The notes: a model not told the origin generated them from the letters alone. A stretch of DNA of 52,614 bases from Cyclobacteriaceae bacterium (GCA_947457095.1 CANGUK010000004.1:1-52614), one strand, 5' to 3'. Shown: positions 1 through 9,258, counted from the first letter of the stretch. Translations and numbers: made by a program.

Positions 1-999
1 GCAAAGACCAAGGTAAACTACTCCAAAGAGACGTACGCGTATTGGTACGAAAGCATGCTTTTAATGCGGCGTTTTGAGGAAAAAGCAGGTCAATTGTATG
101 GCCAACAGAAGATCAGAGGATTTTGTCACCTATACATCGGTCAGGAGGCTTGCGCCTCTGGAGCAATCACTGCCTTGACCAAAGACGACAAATGGATTAC
201 GGCTTACCGTTGCCATGCGCATCCACTTGGTTTGGGTACCGATCCAGGAGCTATTATGGCTGAATTGTATGGCAAAGCAACCGGAACCACCAAAGGAAAA
301 GGAGGCTCCATGCACATTTTTGATAAGGAAAGAAATTTCCTAGGTGGCCATGGAATTGTAGGCGCTCAGATCCCGATGGGTTTGGGCGTAGCCTTCGCCG
401 AAAAATATGCAGGCACCAAAAATCTATGCATCGCGAAGATGGGAGATGGTGCCGTGCGTCAAGGTGCAGTCCATGAGGCCTTCAACCTAGCCATGATCTA
501 CAAAAGCCCAGTGATTTTTGTGATTGAAAATAATGGCTATGCCATGGGAACCTCCGTAGCGCGTACCTCCAATGTGACTGAATTGTATAAAATTGGAGAG
601 GCTTACGACATGCCTTCTTTCCCAGTAGATGGGATGAATGTGGAAGCCGTACACGAGGCAGTAGCTGAAGCTGCAGCCAGAGCACGTAGAGGCGATGGAC
701 CTACGCTATTGGAATTTAGAACCTACCGCTTCAAAGGACACTCCATGTCCGATCCGCAGAAATACCGCAGCAAGGAAGAAGTAGAAGAATACAAGCAGCG
801 CGACCCGATCGAGCAGGTGCTTGCTACTATTCTTGAAAATGAACTGATGACCGAAGCGGAAATCGAAGCAATCAATAAAAAAGTAAAAACTCAAGTGGAT
901 GAGGCGGTGAAATTTGCTGAAGAGTCTCCTTGGCCAGATGGCATGGATGCCTTCAAGGACGTGTATGTTCAGGAAGACTATCCTTTTGTGATGGAATAA
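1..999 (+). CDS. pdhA: Pyruvate dehydrogenase E1 component subunit alpha (5' end outside window)
   Basis: Thiamine-diphosphate-dependent E1 alpha subunit, which decarboxylates pyruvate with E1 beta and passes the acetyl group to lipoyl-E2. The reading frame is open from base 1 (it begins AKTKVNYSKETYAYW), so the first internal ATG at 55 is not the start. The true start lies just upstream of the window. The TPP/Mg motif is clear: GDGAVRQGAVHEAFN followed by IENNGYAMGT. The early YRCHAHPLGLG and the GKGGSMH loop with its phosphorylation-site-like region are typical of the family. The C-terminus (YPFVME) matches the usual length of about 340 residues. No E1 beta or E2 gene follows, so the complex is encoded in pieces, as in many Bacteroidota. 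An acetoin or branched-chain E1 alpha is the alternative, but the sequence reads best as PdhA. Confidence 0.93.
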   Translation, partial: AKTKVNYSKETYAYWYESMLLMRRFEEKAGQLYGQQKIRGFCHLYIGQEACASGAITALTKDDKWITAYRCHAHPLGLGTDPGAIMAELYGKATGTTKGKGGSMHIFDKERNFLGGHGIVGAQIPMGLGVAFAEKYAGTKNLCIAKMGDGAVRQGAVHEAFNLAMIYKSPVIFVIENNGYAMGTSVARTSNVTELYKIGEAYDMPSFPVDGMNVEAVHEAVAEAAARARRGDGPTLLEFRTYRFKGHSMSDPQKYRSKEEVEEYKQRDPIEQVLATILENELMTEAEIEAINKKVKTQVDEAVKFAEESPWPDGMDAFKDVYVQEDYPFVME

Positions 1000-1025
1000 G
1001 CGCCGAGAAGGCCACACAGGTACTA

Positions 1026-1055
1026 CTTGTGTAATCGATAAAAACCGTATATTTG
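1026..1055 (+). promoter_or_regulatory. Bacteroidota-type promoter for the TPR gene
   Basis: A CTTG element at 1026-1029 lies 18 nt upstream of TATATTTG (1048-1055), which fits the Bacteroidota -7 consensus TAnnTTTG exactly. The ATG at 1075 is 20 nt downstream. This also supports the ATG over the upstream TTG at 1066. Confidence 0.6.
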
Positions 1056-1074
1056 CGACCGAAATTTGAGCAAC

Positions 1075-1779
1075 ATGGCTAAGAAAGAAACAAAAAAATC
1101 AGACCAAAACGAACTCATCGAAAACCCAGAGGTAATCGCAGAGAAGATAGTTCCTGGAGAGGATTTTTTGAAAAGTAACAGTAAAATACTTGCGGGTGTA
1201 CTCGCAGTAGCTGTAGTATTGATTGGAGGAATTTTGTTTTTCCAGTACAATACCCAACAGCAAAATGAAAAAGCTCAGGCTGAAATGTTTCAGGCGGTTT
1301 ATTTCTTTGAACAAGACAGCGTGGACTTCGCATTGAATGGAGACGGTATCAACAAAGGCTTTTTGAACATCATTGAAAGCTATCCACGTACCGATGCGGC
1401 CAACTTGGCTCATTTCTACACCGGCTCTATCTACCTATCTCAGAAAAAATTTGAGGATGCGTTGACGCACCTGCAAGAATTTTCTACAGACGACTACTTG
1501 GTGCAGGCTAAGGCTTATTCCTTGGTTGGTGATGCCAACCTAGAGCTAGGCAAGACCGAAGAGGCGATTGCACAATACACCAAAGCTGCTCGTACAAACG
1601 AAAACAAGTTCATGTCTCCAAAGTACTTGGCCAAACTTGCTGTAGCGCAGGAAGAAGCAGGTAAGATCGAAGACGCAATCAATACGTATTCAGAAATCGA
1701 AGAGAAATACTACGAGTCTTTTGAATTTGCTGCTGCACGAAAACATAAAGCACGCTTGGAAGGCCTTGCCGCTAAGTAA
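1075..1779 (+). CDS. Membrane-anchored tetratricopeptide repeat protein (YfgM-like)
   Basis: 234-residue protein. A charged N-terminal tail of about 37 residues (Lys/Glu-rich) is followed by one hydrophobic segment (ILAGVLAVAVVLIGGILFF). The rest is a TPR-like helical domain: AHFYTGSIYLSQKKFEDAL, then AKAYSLVGDANLELGKTEEA, then KYLAKLAVAQEEAGKIEDA. This layout (short cytoplasmic tail, single anchor, outward TPR) resembles the YfgM/BamD-like family linked to Sec or envelope chaperone work. The exact partner is not visible. ATG at 1075 is preferred over TTG at 1066 because of promoter spacing. It has its own promoter and terminator, so it is probably monocistronic. Confidence 0.75.
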   Translation: MAKKETKKSDQNELIENPEVIAEKIVPGEDFLKSNSKILAGVLAVAVVLIGGILFFQYNTQQQNEKAQAEMFQAVYFFEQDSVDFALNGDGINKGFLNIIESYPRTDAANLAHFYTGSIYLSQKKFEDALTHLQEFSTDDYLVQAKAYSLVGDANLELGKTEEAIAQYTKAARTNENKFMSPKYLAKLAVAQEEAGKIEDAINTYSEIEEKYYESFEFAAARKHKARLEGLAAK

Positions 1780-1800
1780 TGCTTTTTTGAAGTATACTAG

Positions 1801-1834
1801 AAGAGTAAGGCGCTTGGTGTCTTACTCTTTTTTG
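1801..1834 (+). terminator. Rho-independent terminator after the TPR gene
   Basis: A 9-bp perfect stem (AAGAGTAAG, 1801-1809, with CTTACTCTT, 1821-1829) encloses an 11-nt loop and is followed by a T run. Confidence 0.85.
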
Positions 1835-1865
1835 TTTTAAACCTATTTTCCCCAAATCCTTTTCT

Positions 1866-2342
1866 ATGGCCAGTTCCTTAAAAAACCTCAGCGACTACAA
1901 TTCCAATAACTTGATTGATGTCTCTAACAAGCGCTTTGCGGTGGTGGTCTCCGAATGGAACGAGGAGGTCACCGAATCCTTGTATTCAGGAGCCTACCAA
2001 ACGCTCATTCAGCATGGAGTAAAGCCTGAGCACATCCTTCGCAAGCAGGTTCCTGGTTCCTTTGAACTTTCACTAGCCGCCCAGTGGTGTGCGCAAGATG
2101 AGCAGATCGATGCAGTGATTTGCCTGGGCTGTGTGATCCAAGGAGAGACCCGCCACTTTGACTTTATCTGTGATGCGGTAGCCCATGGAATCACCCAAGT
2201 AAGTTTGAAATACAATAAACCAGTAATCTTTGGGGTCCTCACCCCCAACACTCAGCAGCAGGCCCTTGACCGAGCGGGAGGAAAGCATGGCAACAAGGGA
2301 GATGAAGCCGCCATCACTGCCATCAAAATGCTTGGATTCTAA
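1866..2342 (+). CDS. ribH: 6,7-dimethyl-8-ribityllumazine synthase
   Basis: Condenses 5-amino-6-ribitylaminouracil with 3,4-dihydroxy-2-butanone 4-phosphate, the penultimate step of riboflavin synthesis. At 158 residues it has the family length. Visible motifs are FAVVVSEWNEEV, VPGSFELSLAA, GCVIQGETRHFDFIC (His97 is the usual proton-transfer histidine), GVLTPNTQQQALDRAGG and GNKGDEAA (phosphate/ring binding). The ATG at 1866 follows a terminator, and a 24-nt gap separates the gene from aspartate kinase. No other riboflavin genes are nearby and the 85-nt upstream gap has no room for an FMN riboswitch. Confidence 0.95.
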   Translation: MASSLKNLSDYNSNNLIDVSNKRFAVVVSEWNEEVTESLYSGAYQTLIQHGVKPEHILRKQVPGSFELSLAAQWCAQDEQIDAVICLGCVIQGETRHFDFICDAVAHGITQVSLKYNKPVIFGVLTPNTQQQALDRAGGKHGNKGDEAAITAIKMLGF

Positions 2343-2366
2343 CAAACCTATTCAACTGATTTACGC

Positions 2367-3686
2367 GTGAAAATAATGAAGTTTGGAGGGACCTCCGTGG
2401 GACGTCCCGAACGGATGCATCAAGTGAAGGACTTGATCACCCGAAGTACAGAGCCGACCCTAGTGGTGCTTTCTGCCCTATCTGGGACTACCAATGCCTT
2501 GGTAGGTATTGGAGAAGCTTTGGCCGCTGTCGATAAGGTACTTGCCAAGGAGCGAATCGATACCCTTCATGCCCATTATTTGAATTTTTACCCTGAACTC
2601 TTGGCTAGCCCATCCGGCAGAGCAAAGGCAGAGGGTATTCTGAAGGAGCACTTTGAATTTCTGAACATCCTACTCAAAATCTCCTTCAACGAAGCGATTC
2701 AACGGGACATCTTGGCTCAGGGAGAACTGTTATCGACCAAACTATTTCATACGCTGTTGGAAGAGCTGGGGATTTCCTCGGTCTTGTTATCGGCATTGGA
2801 TTTCATGAGTATTGATGAAAATTCCGAGCCGGAGCTGGGAAAAATTTCAGAGCGCTTGAAAGCTATCCTTGCACAGCATCCCGATCAGCACCTCTTTATC
2901 ACCCAAGGCTATATCTGCAAAAATCACCGCAACGAGGTAGATAACCTCAAGCGTGGGGGCAGTGACTATACTGCGTCCCTTGTAGCTGCAGCAATACAGG
3001 CATCGGTATGTGAGATTTGGACCGACATTGATGGGATGCACAACAATGATCCACGCGTGGTGGATCGGACACGCCCCATCGCAGAGATGTCATTTGACGA
3101 AGCGGCAGAGTTGGCCTACTTCGGAGCCAAAATCCTACACCCTGCCTCCATCTGGCCAGCACAACTTCACAATGTGCCTGTTAGGCTCTTGAACACCATG
3201 GATCCCGCTGCACCAGGTACACTAATCAAGGCAGAGGTAGCAGAAAAGGGAGTAAAAGCCATTGCAGCCAAGGATGGCATCACCGCTATCAAAATCAAAT
3301 CCAGCCGAATGCTTTTGGCCTATGGATTTTTGCGCCGCATATTCGAAGTCTTCGAATCCTTTAAGACTCCAATCGACATGATTACCACCTCAGAAGTGGC
3401 CGTGTCTGTAACCATCGATGACTTGAGCCATTTGGAGCAAATCGTAGAAGAACTACGCCGCTTTGGTACCGTAGAGGTGGACTCCAATCAGGCGATTGTG
3501 TGTGTAGTAGGAAATCAGGTGGCTGAGACGAAAGGAGCGATCCAATCGGTCATGGATTCGCTGGTGGATATTCCTGTTCGCATGGTGTCCTTTGGAGGAA
3601 GCAAACACAATGTATCCATCTTGATCGATGCTCAATACAAGGCACAGGCACTCAAAAGCCTCAATGAAGGAGTTTTTACTTGGTAA
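2367..3686 (+). CDS. lysC: Aspartate kinase (monofunctional)
   Basis: Phosphorylates aspartate at the head of the Lys/Met/Thr/diaminopimelate pathway. The N-terminal KFGGTSVG motif is at residues 5-12. The kinase core shows ITQGYICKN, KRGGSDYTASLVAAAI and TDIDGMHNNDPRVV, and the FDEAAELAYFGAKILHP segment is typical. The C-terminal part (from about residue 300) contains paired ACT domains (TAIKIKSSRMLLAYGF; TSEVAVSVTID; IVCVVGNQVAE), implying feedback control by an amino acid. At 439 residues there is no fused homoserine dehydrogenase. The start is GTG at 2367, giving MKIMKFGG as in relatives; ATG at 2376 is the alternative. The other pathway gene here, asd, lies at 26011. Confidence 0.93.
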   Translation: MKIMKFGGTSVGRPERMHQVKDLITRSTEPTLVVLSALSGTTNALVGIGEALAAVDKVLAKERIDTLHAHYLNFYPELLASPSGRAKAEGILKEHFEFLNILLKISFNEAIQRDILAQGELLSTKLFHTLLEELGISSVLLSALDFMSIDENSEPELGKISERLKAILAQHPDQHLFITQGYICKNHRNEVDNLKRGGSDYTASLVAAAIQASVCEIWTDIDGMHNNDPRVVDRTRPIAEMSFDEAAELAYFGAKILHPASIWPAQLHNVPVRLLNTMDPAAPGTLIKAEVAEKGVKAIAAKDGITAIKIKSSRMLLAYGFLRRIFEVFESFKTPIDMITTSEVAVSVTIDDLSHLEQIVEELRRFGTVEVDSNQAIVCVVGNQVAETKGAIQSVMDSLVDIPVRMVSFGGSKHNVSILIDAQYKAQALKSLNEGVFTW

Positions 3687-3698
3687 TTTGTTAGAAAA

Positions 3699-4028
3699 AT
3701 GACTGAGCCCAAACCTGGATTTCTTCAGCGTCTGCAAAGCAAATGGCAGCTGAAAAGCCTTACCCAAGTGCTTTTGGTTTTACTTGTTTTTGCCTGTACA
3801 GGTACCACCATCTTACTGATCAAAAATCCCCTTCTTGCTTTTTTCGGCATTGAAAGAGGTGGCGACCAGGGGGCATTGAATACCCTACTTTACCTACTGC
3901 TGGTGCTGCCCTTGTACCAAATTATGCTGTTGATCTATGGCTTTATTTTTGGGCAGTTTCGCTTCTTTTGGGAAAAAGAAAAACAACTGGTGAAGCGGAT
4001 TGGGGGTATTTTTATCCGAAAAAAATAG
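3699..4028 (+). CDS. Small membrane protein, DUF6787-like
   Basis: 109-residue protein with two clear hydrophobic helices (VLLVLLVFACTGTTILLI and LLYLLLVLPLYQIMLLIYGF), a short loop between them and a basic C-terminus (KRIGGIFIRKK). The composition and the FGQFRFFWEKEKQLVKRI tail resemble a Bacteroidota-restricted family I believe is DUF6787; this was recalled, not checked. It starts 12 nt after aspartate kinase, so it is probably cotranscribed, and it ends 11 nt before the convergent recG stop. Function unknown. Confidence 0.65.
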   Translation: MTEPKPGFLQRLQSKWQLKSLTQVLLVLLVFACTGTTILLIKNPLLAFFGIERGGDQGALNTLLYLLLVLPLYQIMLLIYGFIFGQFRFFWEKEKQLVKRIGGIFIRKK

Positions 4029-4039
4029 GAGTCTCAGGA

Positions 4040-6133
4040 TTAGCTGATTCGGCTCCAGTTGACAGCAGTCTTTTTTTGCTGCCGCACCTGCCGAAGGATA
4101 GCGAAGTGTTCTGGACTCTCTAAGGTAGGATCTGCAGCCAAAACTTGCTGCGCAGCATCTCTTGCCAAGGTTAGCAAAGGAGCATCCTTACTCAAATCTG
4201 CAATCAAGAGGTCGGTGATGCCGCTTTGTTGGGTTCCCATCAGGTCGCCCGGACCACGGAGTCTCAAGTCGACGTCGGCGATTTCAAAACCATCGTTGGT
4301 ACGTACCATCGTTTCCAAGCGGATCCTAGAATCCCGGCTGAGCTCGTACTTACTCATCAGGATACAGTAACTCTGTTCGGCGCCCCGCCCCACCCGGCCC
4401 CGAAGCTGATGCAGTTGGGACAGCCCAAATCGCTCTGCATTCTCGATGATCATTACGGAGGCGTTAGGAACATTGACTCCCACCTCAATCACCGTGGTAG
4501 CGACCATGATCTTCGTTTGCCCCTTCACAAATCGCTGCATCTCGTAATCCTTGTCTTCGGCTTTCATGCCCCCATGGACGATGCTCAGCGGAACTTGCGG
4601 GAATGCCCGCGCGATGCTTTCGTAGCCGTCCATGAGGTTTTTAAGATCTAGGGTTTGGGACTCTTCGATTAGCGGATAGACGATATACACCTGCCTACCT
4701 TTTTTGATTTCCTCCTGCATAAAGCCAAAGACCTTTAGGCGATCCTTGTCGTAGCGGTGCACCGTTTGAATGGGCTTGCGGCCGGCTGGGAGCTCGTCAA
4801 TCACCGAGACCTCTAGGTCGCCATACAGCGTCATGGCCAAGGTTCTAGGAATGGGAGTGGCAGTCATGACGAGCACATGGGGTTGATACTGCTCATTTTT
4901 GGCCCATAGTTTGGCCCGCTGGGCTACGCCAAATCGATGCTGTTCATCGACAATCGCCAGTCCCAGGTTTTTGAATTGAACCACTTCCTCTAAAAGGGCG
5001 TGCGTTCCTACCAGCAGGGTCAACTCCCCGGACTCTAAGGCTTCATGCAAGACTTTGCGAGCGGCTTTTTTGGTGGAGCCGGTGAGCAAGGCAATTTGCA
5101 GGCCCATGGAATCTGCATAGTGGCGTAAGCCTTCGTAATGCTGGTTGGCCAAAATTTCGGTTGGAGCCATCAAGCAAGTTTGCGCCCCTGAGCCTATCGC
5201 TAAGAGCATACTGATGAAAGCAACCATGGTCTTTCCGCTTCCCACATCGCCTTGAATGAGGCGGTTCATCTGTTTACCAGAGCGCATGTCCCCAAAAATT
5301 TCTCGTATCACCCGCTTTTGGGCGTTGGTGAGTTCAAATGGGAGGTGCTGGGTATAGAAGTCTGTTAGCAGTTGGGTGGAGCCGAGCACCTGCCCAAGTG
5401 ATTTTTCCGTTCGGGTTACTTTCAGGGAAAGAAGTCGCAATTGTAGGTAAAAAAACTCCTCAAATTTCAAGCGCTTTCGTCCCTGAGAAAGGCCCTCAGG
5501 ACTACTGGGAAAGTGTATTTGCCGAATGGCTTCCTTTTTCCCCATCAGTCGGTACTGATCCAGAATCCCCGGCGACAAGGTTTCCTGCACCTGTGGGTAA
5601 ACCAGCGGGAGCAGTTGTTCCAGAATTCGGGAAAGGCCTCTTGAATCTAGAAATCGGGCCCTCAGTTTTTCGGTCGTAGAGTAGACCGGCTGAAATTTAT
5701 TTCGGGTTTCGTTTGCTGCGGTGATTGGCTCCATCTCCGGGTGTGCCATGCTCCATTTTCGACCAAAGAGGGCAGGCTTTCCAAGAAAAATATAGGAGGC
5801 ACCAAGTGGTAATTTTTTCTGTACCCAAGTGATGCCTTTAAACCAGGTCATCTCCATTTCTCCAGTATCGTCTACCACTACAGCCACCAAACGCTTTTTG
5901 GAGCCCATACCGACTAGGTCAATGCTTTTGATTCGAGCGATCACTTGGACATGCTCCAGTTCTTCGTGGAGGTCCTTGATTTTTAAAAAGGTGCTGCGGT
6001 CCTCGTAGCGAAAAGGATAGTGCTGCAGCAGGTCCCCATAGGTGAAAATACCCAATTCCTTATTCAAAAGTTCGGCCTTCTGTGGGCCAACCCCCTTGAG
6101 GTATTCGATTCGGGTATCAAAGATGGTAGACAA
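4040..6133 (-). CDS. recG: ATP-dependent DNA helicase RecG
   Basis: Branch-migrating helicase that reverses stalled forks and processes Holliday junctions. The N-terminal wedge/OB region begins IEYLKGVGPQKAELL and continues to about residue 250. The helicase core shows Walker A GDVGSGKT (about residues 295-302), MAPTEILANQHY, the motif II variant DEQHRFG, TATPIPRT, and near the end LRGRVGRGAEQSYC and LRLRGPGDLMGTQQSG. No ATG exists near the 5' end. The TTG at 6133, preceded by an A-rich stretch, gives the family-like N-terminus (M)STIFDTRIEYL. Another TTG at 6157 would add eight residues. Confidence 0.95.
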   Translation of the reverse strand: MSTIFDTRIEYLKGVGPQKAELLNKELGIFTYGDLLQHYPFRYEDRSTFLKIKDLHEELEHVQVIARIKSIDLVGMGSKKRLVAVVVDDTGEMEMTWFKGITWVQKKLPLGASYIFLGKPALFGRKWSMAHPEMEPITAANETRNKFQPVYSTTEKLRARFLDSRGLSRILEQLLPLVYPQVQETLSPGILDQYRLMGKKEAIRQIHFPSSPEGLSQGRKRLKFEEFFYLQLRLLSLKVTRTEKSLGQVLGSTQLLTDFYTQHLPFELTNAQKRVIREIFGDMRSGKQMNRLIQGDVGSGKTMVAFISMLLAIGSGAQTCLMAPTEILANQHYEGLRHYADSMGLQIALLTGSTKKAARKVLHEALESGELTLLVGTHALLEEVVQFKNLGLAIVDEQHRFGVAQRAKLWAKNEQYQPHVLVMTATPIPRTLAMTLYGDLEVSVIDELPAGRKPIQTVHRYDKDRLKVFGFMQEEIKKGRQVYIVYPLIEESQTLDLKNLMDGYESIARAFPQVPLSIVHGGMKAEDKDYEMQRFVKGQTKIMVATTVIEVGVNVPNASVMIIENAERFGLSQLHQLRGRVGRGAEQSYCILMSKYELSRDSRIRLETMVRTNDGFEIADVDLRLRGPGDLMGTQQSGITDLLIADLSKDAPLLTLARDAAQQVLAADPTLESPEHFAILRQVRQQKKTAVNWSRIS

Positions 6134-6241
6134 GGCTTCTTTTTTTGGGTAGAGCAAGTTACCGCAGGACCTTGGATTTTGCCAAGACTTTGCTGGAAAT
6201 TGTCGGAAAGGAAAAATTCAGGGTTTAAGCCTACTCGTTTG

Positions 6242-7297
6242 CTACAGTTGTGCCGCGAATTGTGCAAAACGTGCGCGGTAAGCCTGCTGACTTTGGAGTA
6301 GAATCAACTGGTTTTTGGCACGGTGAAGATTTTGTAGGGGGTAAGTTACCCGGTAGTAAACATTCCCTTCCAAGTGGTCTGTGAGAAAGCGAAGGCCCAT
6401 GATCAGGGTCATGATCTCCCCTCCAAACAAAATGGAACCCATTTCCTCAGCAGAAAGTGATCCATCCAATCCTTCTAGGTAGCCAATTAAAAGTTCTTCA
6501 ACTAGTTCTGGAATCACCTGAATCTGGTTCCAATCTGTGGCCGTTTCGGGCAGGCTGCAGGCAACAGTTCGCACCAGGTCTCCAAAATCGTACATTAGGT
6601 AGCCTCCCATCAGCGTATCTAAATCCACTAAGGCTTCTACCTTTTCAAGCGTAGGTGCAAAAATCAGGTTGTTGATTTTCGTGTCATTGTGCATTACCCG
6701 AAGGGGTAATTGGTCCAATTGTTTCAAATAGTAGTCAATCAAAGGCTGCTGTGCCAGGTAGCCTTCTAGGAGGCCCTGTTCCTCTTCAGGCAGGGAAGGC
6801 AGGTCTTTGGCCACTTCCTTCAACCGGGCATAGCGCAAGTCTAGGCGATGAAAGTTGGGAATGGTGTCCTCAAATGCGGATACCGGAAGTGGGGAAGCCC
6901 AGGCTGCAAACTTCCCGTAAGCCTGAGCCGCTATTCTGGCTTGGGCGGGTTGCTGCACTTGCTGTAGGGTAATCCCTTGGACAAAGTCAAAGAGTCGGTA
7001 CATCTTTCTATCAATGCTCGCAAGCCCTTTGTCCGCTCGTGTGGGTAAGGGAAGTGGAAGTTGGAAGGGAAGTGGGGATTGTTGGAGGTGCTTAGAAAGC
7101 AGGTTGAGGTTGTGTGCGATGCGTTCTGGAAAACGGAATACTGCCGCATTGAAACCCTGAAGAATCCATTTGCTGTCCGATTGACGGAGCAAAAGGGTTT
7201 CGTGGATCAGTCCTTCTCCAAAAGGTGAAATTGCAAGTGGGGCATCCGTTAACTGTGGGTAGGCCTGCTTCAGGGCGGTGGCTAGCGCATCAAACAT
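6242..7297 (-). CDS. Aminoglycoside phosphotransferase-fold kinase, NahK-like
   Basis: 351-residue protein-kinase-like small-molecule kinase. The catalytic loop MHNDTKINNLIF (H-x-D-x4-N) and the metal motif VDLDTLMGGYLMYDFGD are clear. The HNDTKxNN plus DLDTxM combination is the one I associate with N-acetylhexosamine 1-kinase NahK/LnpB, so an amino-sugar or other sugar substrate is plausible but unproven. ATG at 7297 gives MFDALATALKQAY. A longer frame open to 7384 has only a rare start and adds a hydrophobic stretch unlike the family, so I rejected it. Divergent from the symporter gene at 7459, which may bring in its substrate. Confidence 0.8.
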   Translation of the reverse strand: MFDALATALKQAYPQLTDAPLAISPFGEGLIHETLLLRQSDSKWILQGFNAAVFRFPERIAHNLNLLSKHLQQSPLPFQLPLPLPTRADKGLASIDRKMYRLFDFVQGITLQQVQQPAQARIAAQAYGKFAAWASPLPVSAFEDTIPNFHRLDLRYARLKEVAKDLPSLPEEEQGLLEGYLAQQPLIDYYLKQLDQLPLRVMHNDTKINNLIFAPTLEKVEALVDLDTLMGGYLMYDFGDLVRTVACSLPETATDWNQIQVIPELVEELLIGYLEGLDGSLSAEEMGSILFGGEIMTLIMGLRFLTDHLEGNVYYRVTYPLQNLHRAKNQLILLQSQQAYRARFAQFAAQL

Positions 7298-7419
7298 GCT
7301 ACGAAAATAGAAAAGAAACCAAGGAATCGATAGGAAGCGGATAAATTTGGAAAAAATGACTGGGGCTACAGTAATTGGAATCAAGAAAAAATTGAAAAAC
7401 CCCCGTGGTCTTCACCAAA

Positions 7420-7427
7420 TATTTTTG
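7420..7427 (+). promoter_or_regulatory. Possible -7 box for the symporter gene
   Basis: TATTTTTG fits TAnnTTTG and lies 31 nt before the ATG at 7459. No good TTG element is found at 19 nt upstream, so this is only a half-supported promoter. Confidence 0.35.
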
Positions 7428-7458
7428 TTAATTGTCAGTTCAATTAACCCAAAATTCC

Positions 7459-9237
7459 ATGAATGTAACCGCTTTAGATTGGGGCATCATTGCAGCCTTC
7501 TTTGTTATTTCCTTGGTGATCGGACTAGTATCTGCCAAAACTGCTGGTAGTTCGGCCAAGGAATTCTTTTTATCAGGAAGGAATATGCCCTGGTGGCTTT
7601 TGGGGGTGTCCATGGTGGCAACCACCTTTTCTGCAGACACGCCCAACTTGGTGACGGACATCGTACGAAAAAACGGAGTAGCCGGCAACTGGGCCTGGTG
7701 GGCCTTTTTGCTAACGGGGATGTTAACTGTCTTTGTCTATGCGAAGTTGTGGAGAAGATCTGAGGCTACTACAGATTTGGAGTTTTATGAAATGCGCTAT
7801 TCGGGTAAGGGAGCGGCCTTTTTGCGGGCTTTCCGAGCGATTTACTTGGGTGTGTTCTTTAATGTAGTCATCATGGCGACGGTCTCCCTGGCCGCCATCA
7901 AGATTGGCGGGGTGATGCTGGGCATGTCCCCAATTCAAACTTTGCTGATTGCTTCCATCGTGACGGTGGTTTACTCCTCTTTTGGAGGATTAAAAGGAGT
8001 ATTATTAACAGACTTTTTCCAGTTTTTCATTGCGATGATTGGCTCCTTTGGAGCGGCCTATTACGTCTTGGAATTGCCTGAAATCGGTTCGCTTCAGCAG
8101 CTACTCAGTCATGAGGTGGTGGCGACCAAGTTGGACTTCGTTCCAGATTTTACCGACCCGAATGTCTACATCCCGCTCTTTATCATGCCGATTGCTATCC
8201 AATGGTGGGCTACCTGGTATCCAGGAGCAGAGCCAGGTGGAGGAGGGTACATTGCCCAGCGAATGCTGTCTGCCAAGGATGAGAAAAATGCGATAGGAGC
8301 AACCCTTTTCTTCAATATTGCTCATTATGCCTTGAGACCTTGGCCTTGGATCATTGTTGCCCTTGCCTCCTTGGTGGTCTTTCCTACCATTGCCGATTTG
8401 CAGGTGGCATTTCCACATATTCCTGCAGATAAGATAGGCGATGATTTGGCCTATCCTGCTATGCTTTCATTCCTTCCTACAGGGATGGTCGGAATCGTCC
8501 TAGCGTCCTTGATTGCAGCGGTAATGTCCACGCTTTCTACGCACCTCAACTGGGGGTCGAGTTATGTGGTGAATGATTTTTACCTACGCTTTGTAAAGCC
8601 TGAGGCAAGCGACAAGGAGTTGGTAGCTGTAGGGAGAATTTCTACTGTGGTGCTAATGATCTTATCCTCTATTTTGGCTTTGGCACTTTCTTCAGCCTTG
8701 TCTGCCTTTGAGATTTTACTTCAAATTGGTGCAGGTACGGGATTGATTTTTATACTACGCTGGTTTTGGTGGAGAATCAATGCCTACACCGAAATCTCTG
8801 CCATGGCCATCTCCTTTGCCGTTGCGATTTTCTTTGAGGTCATCAATCCCAAGGTGGGCTGGATCGACATTCCGGAAGCACAATCCTACCTGAAGCTAGT
8901 CTACTCCGTGTCCATCACTACGGTGGGCTGGTTGCTGGTAACCTTCCTGACGCAGCCCGAAAAAGACGAGGTATTGCTTTCCTTTTACCGAAAAGTTCAA
9001 CCTGCATCTTTAGGTTGGCGTAAAGTATTGGATCGCTACCCAGCGGAGAAGCAAGAAAAAGGAAGGCTGGGAATGGAGATTGGCTTGATGATAGTGGGCA
9101 CGGTCATGGTATATGCCGCCCTATTTTCCACCGGATTTTTCATCTATGGTGAGATTGCCCAAGGGGTAATTGCAGGAGCCCTTGCCATAGCAGGGGGCTT
9201 GTTTATCTTGCTTTCTTGGAAAAAGTTAAACTCCTGA
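7459..9237 (+). CDS. Sodium:solute symporter (SSS family)
   Basis: 592-residue polytopic inner-membrane protein of the SSS/SLC5 family. It begins with TM1 (WGIIAAFFVISLVIGLVSA), then the conserved EFFLSGRNMPWWLLGVSM and a TTFSADTPNLVTD segment that corresponds to the Na+/substrate region after TM1. About 13 hydrophobic helices follow, including FGGLKGVLLTDFFQFFIAM, a signature-like SSS segment. The substrate cannot be read from sequence. The neighbouring NahK-like kinase suggests a sugar or amino sugar, and the nearby hydroxyproline cluster makes hydroxyproline another candidate. ATG at 7459 is preferred over TTG at 7432. Confidence 0.9.
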   Translation: MNVTALDWGIIAAFFVISLVIGLVSAKTAGSSAKEFFLSGRNMPWWLLGVSMVATTFSADTPNLVTDIVRKNGVAGNWAWWAFLLTGMLTVFVYAKLWRRSEATTDLEFYEMRYSGKGAAFLRAFRAIYLGVFFNVVIMATVSLAAIKIGGVMLGMSPIQTLLIASIVTVVYSSFGGLKGVLLTDFFQFFIAMIGSFGAAYYVLELPEIGSLQQLLSHEVVATKLDFVPDFTDPNVYIPLFIMPIAIQWWATWYPGAEPGGGGYIAQRMLSAKDEKNAIGATLFFNIAHYALRPWPWIIVALASLVVFPTIADLQVAFPHIPADKIGDDLAYPAMLSFLPTGMVGIVLASLIAAVMSTLSTHLNWGSSYVVNDFYLRFVKPEASDKELVAVGRISTVVLMILSSILALALSSALSAFEILLQIGAGTGLIFILRWFWWRINAYTEISAMAISFAVAIFFEVINPKVGWIDIPEAQSYLKLVYSVSITTVGWLLVTFLTQPEKDEVLLSFYRKVQPASLGWRKVLDRYPAEKQEKGRLGMEIGLMIVGTVMVYAALFSTGFFIYGEIAQGVIAGALAIAGGLFILLSWKKLNS

Positions 9238-9258
9238 GTAGATCTTTGAATAGATTTC

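Noticed and set aside
1780-1865. FMN riboswitch before ribH
   Set aside because: The gap is only 86 nt and is mostly taken by a terminator; no RFN-like sequence is visible.
5338-5679. Plus-strand ORFs inside recG
   Set aside because: Shadow frames of a well-recognised helicase gene.
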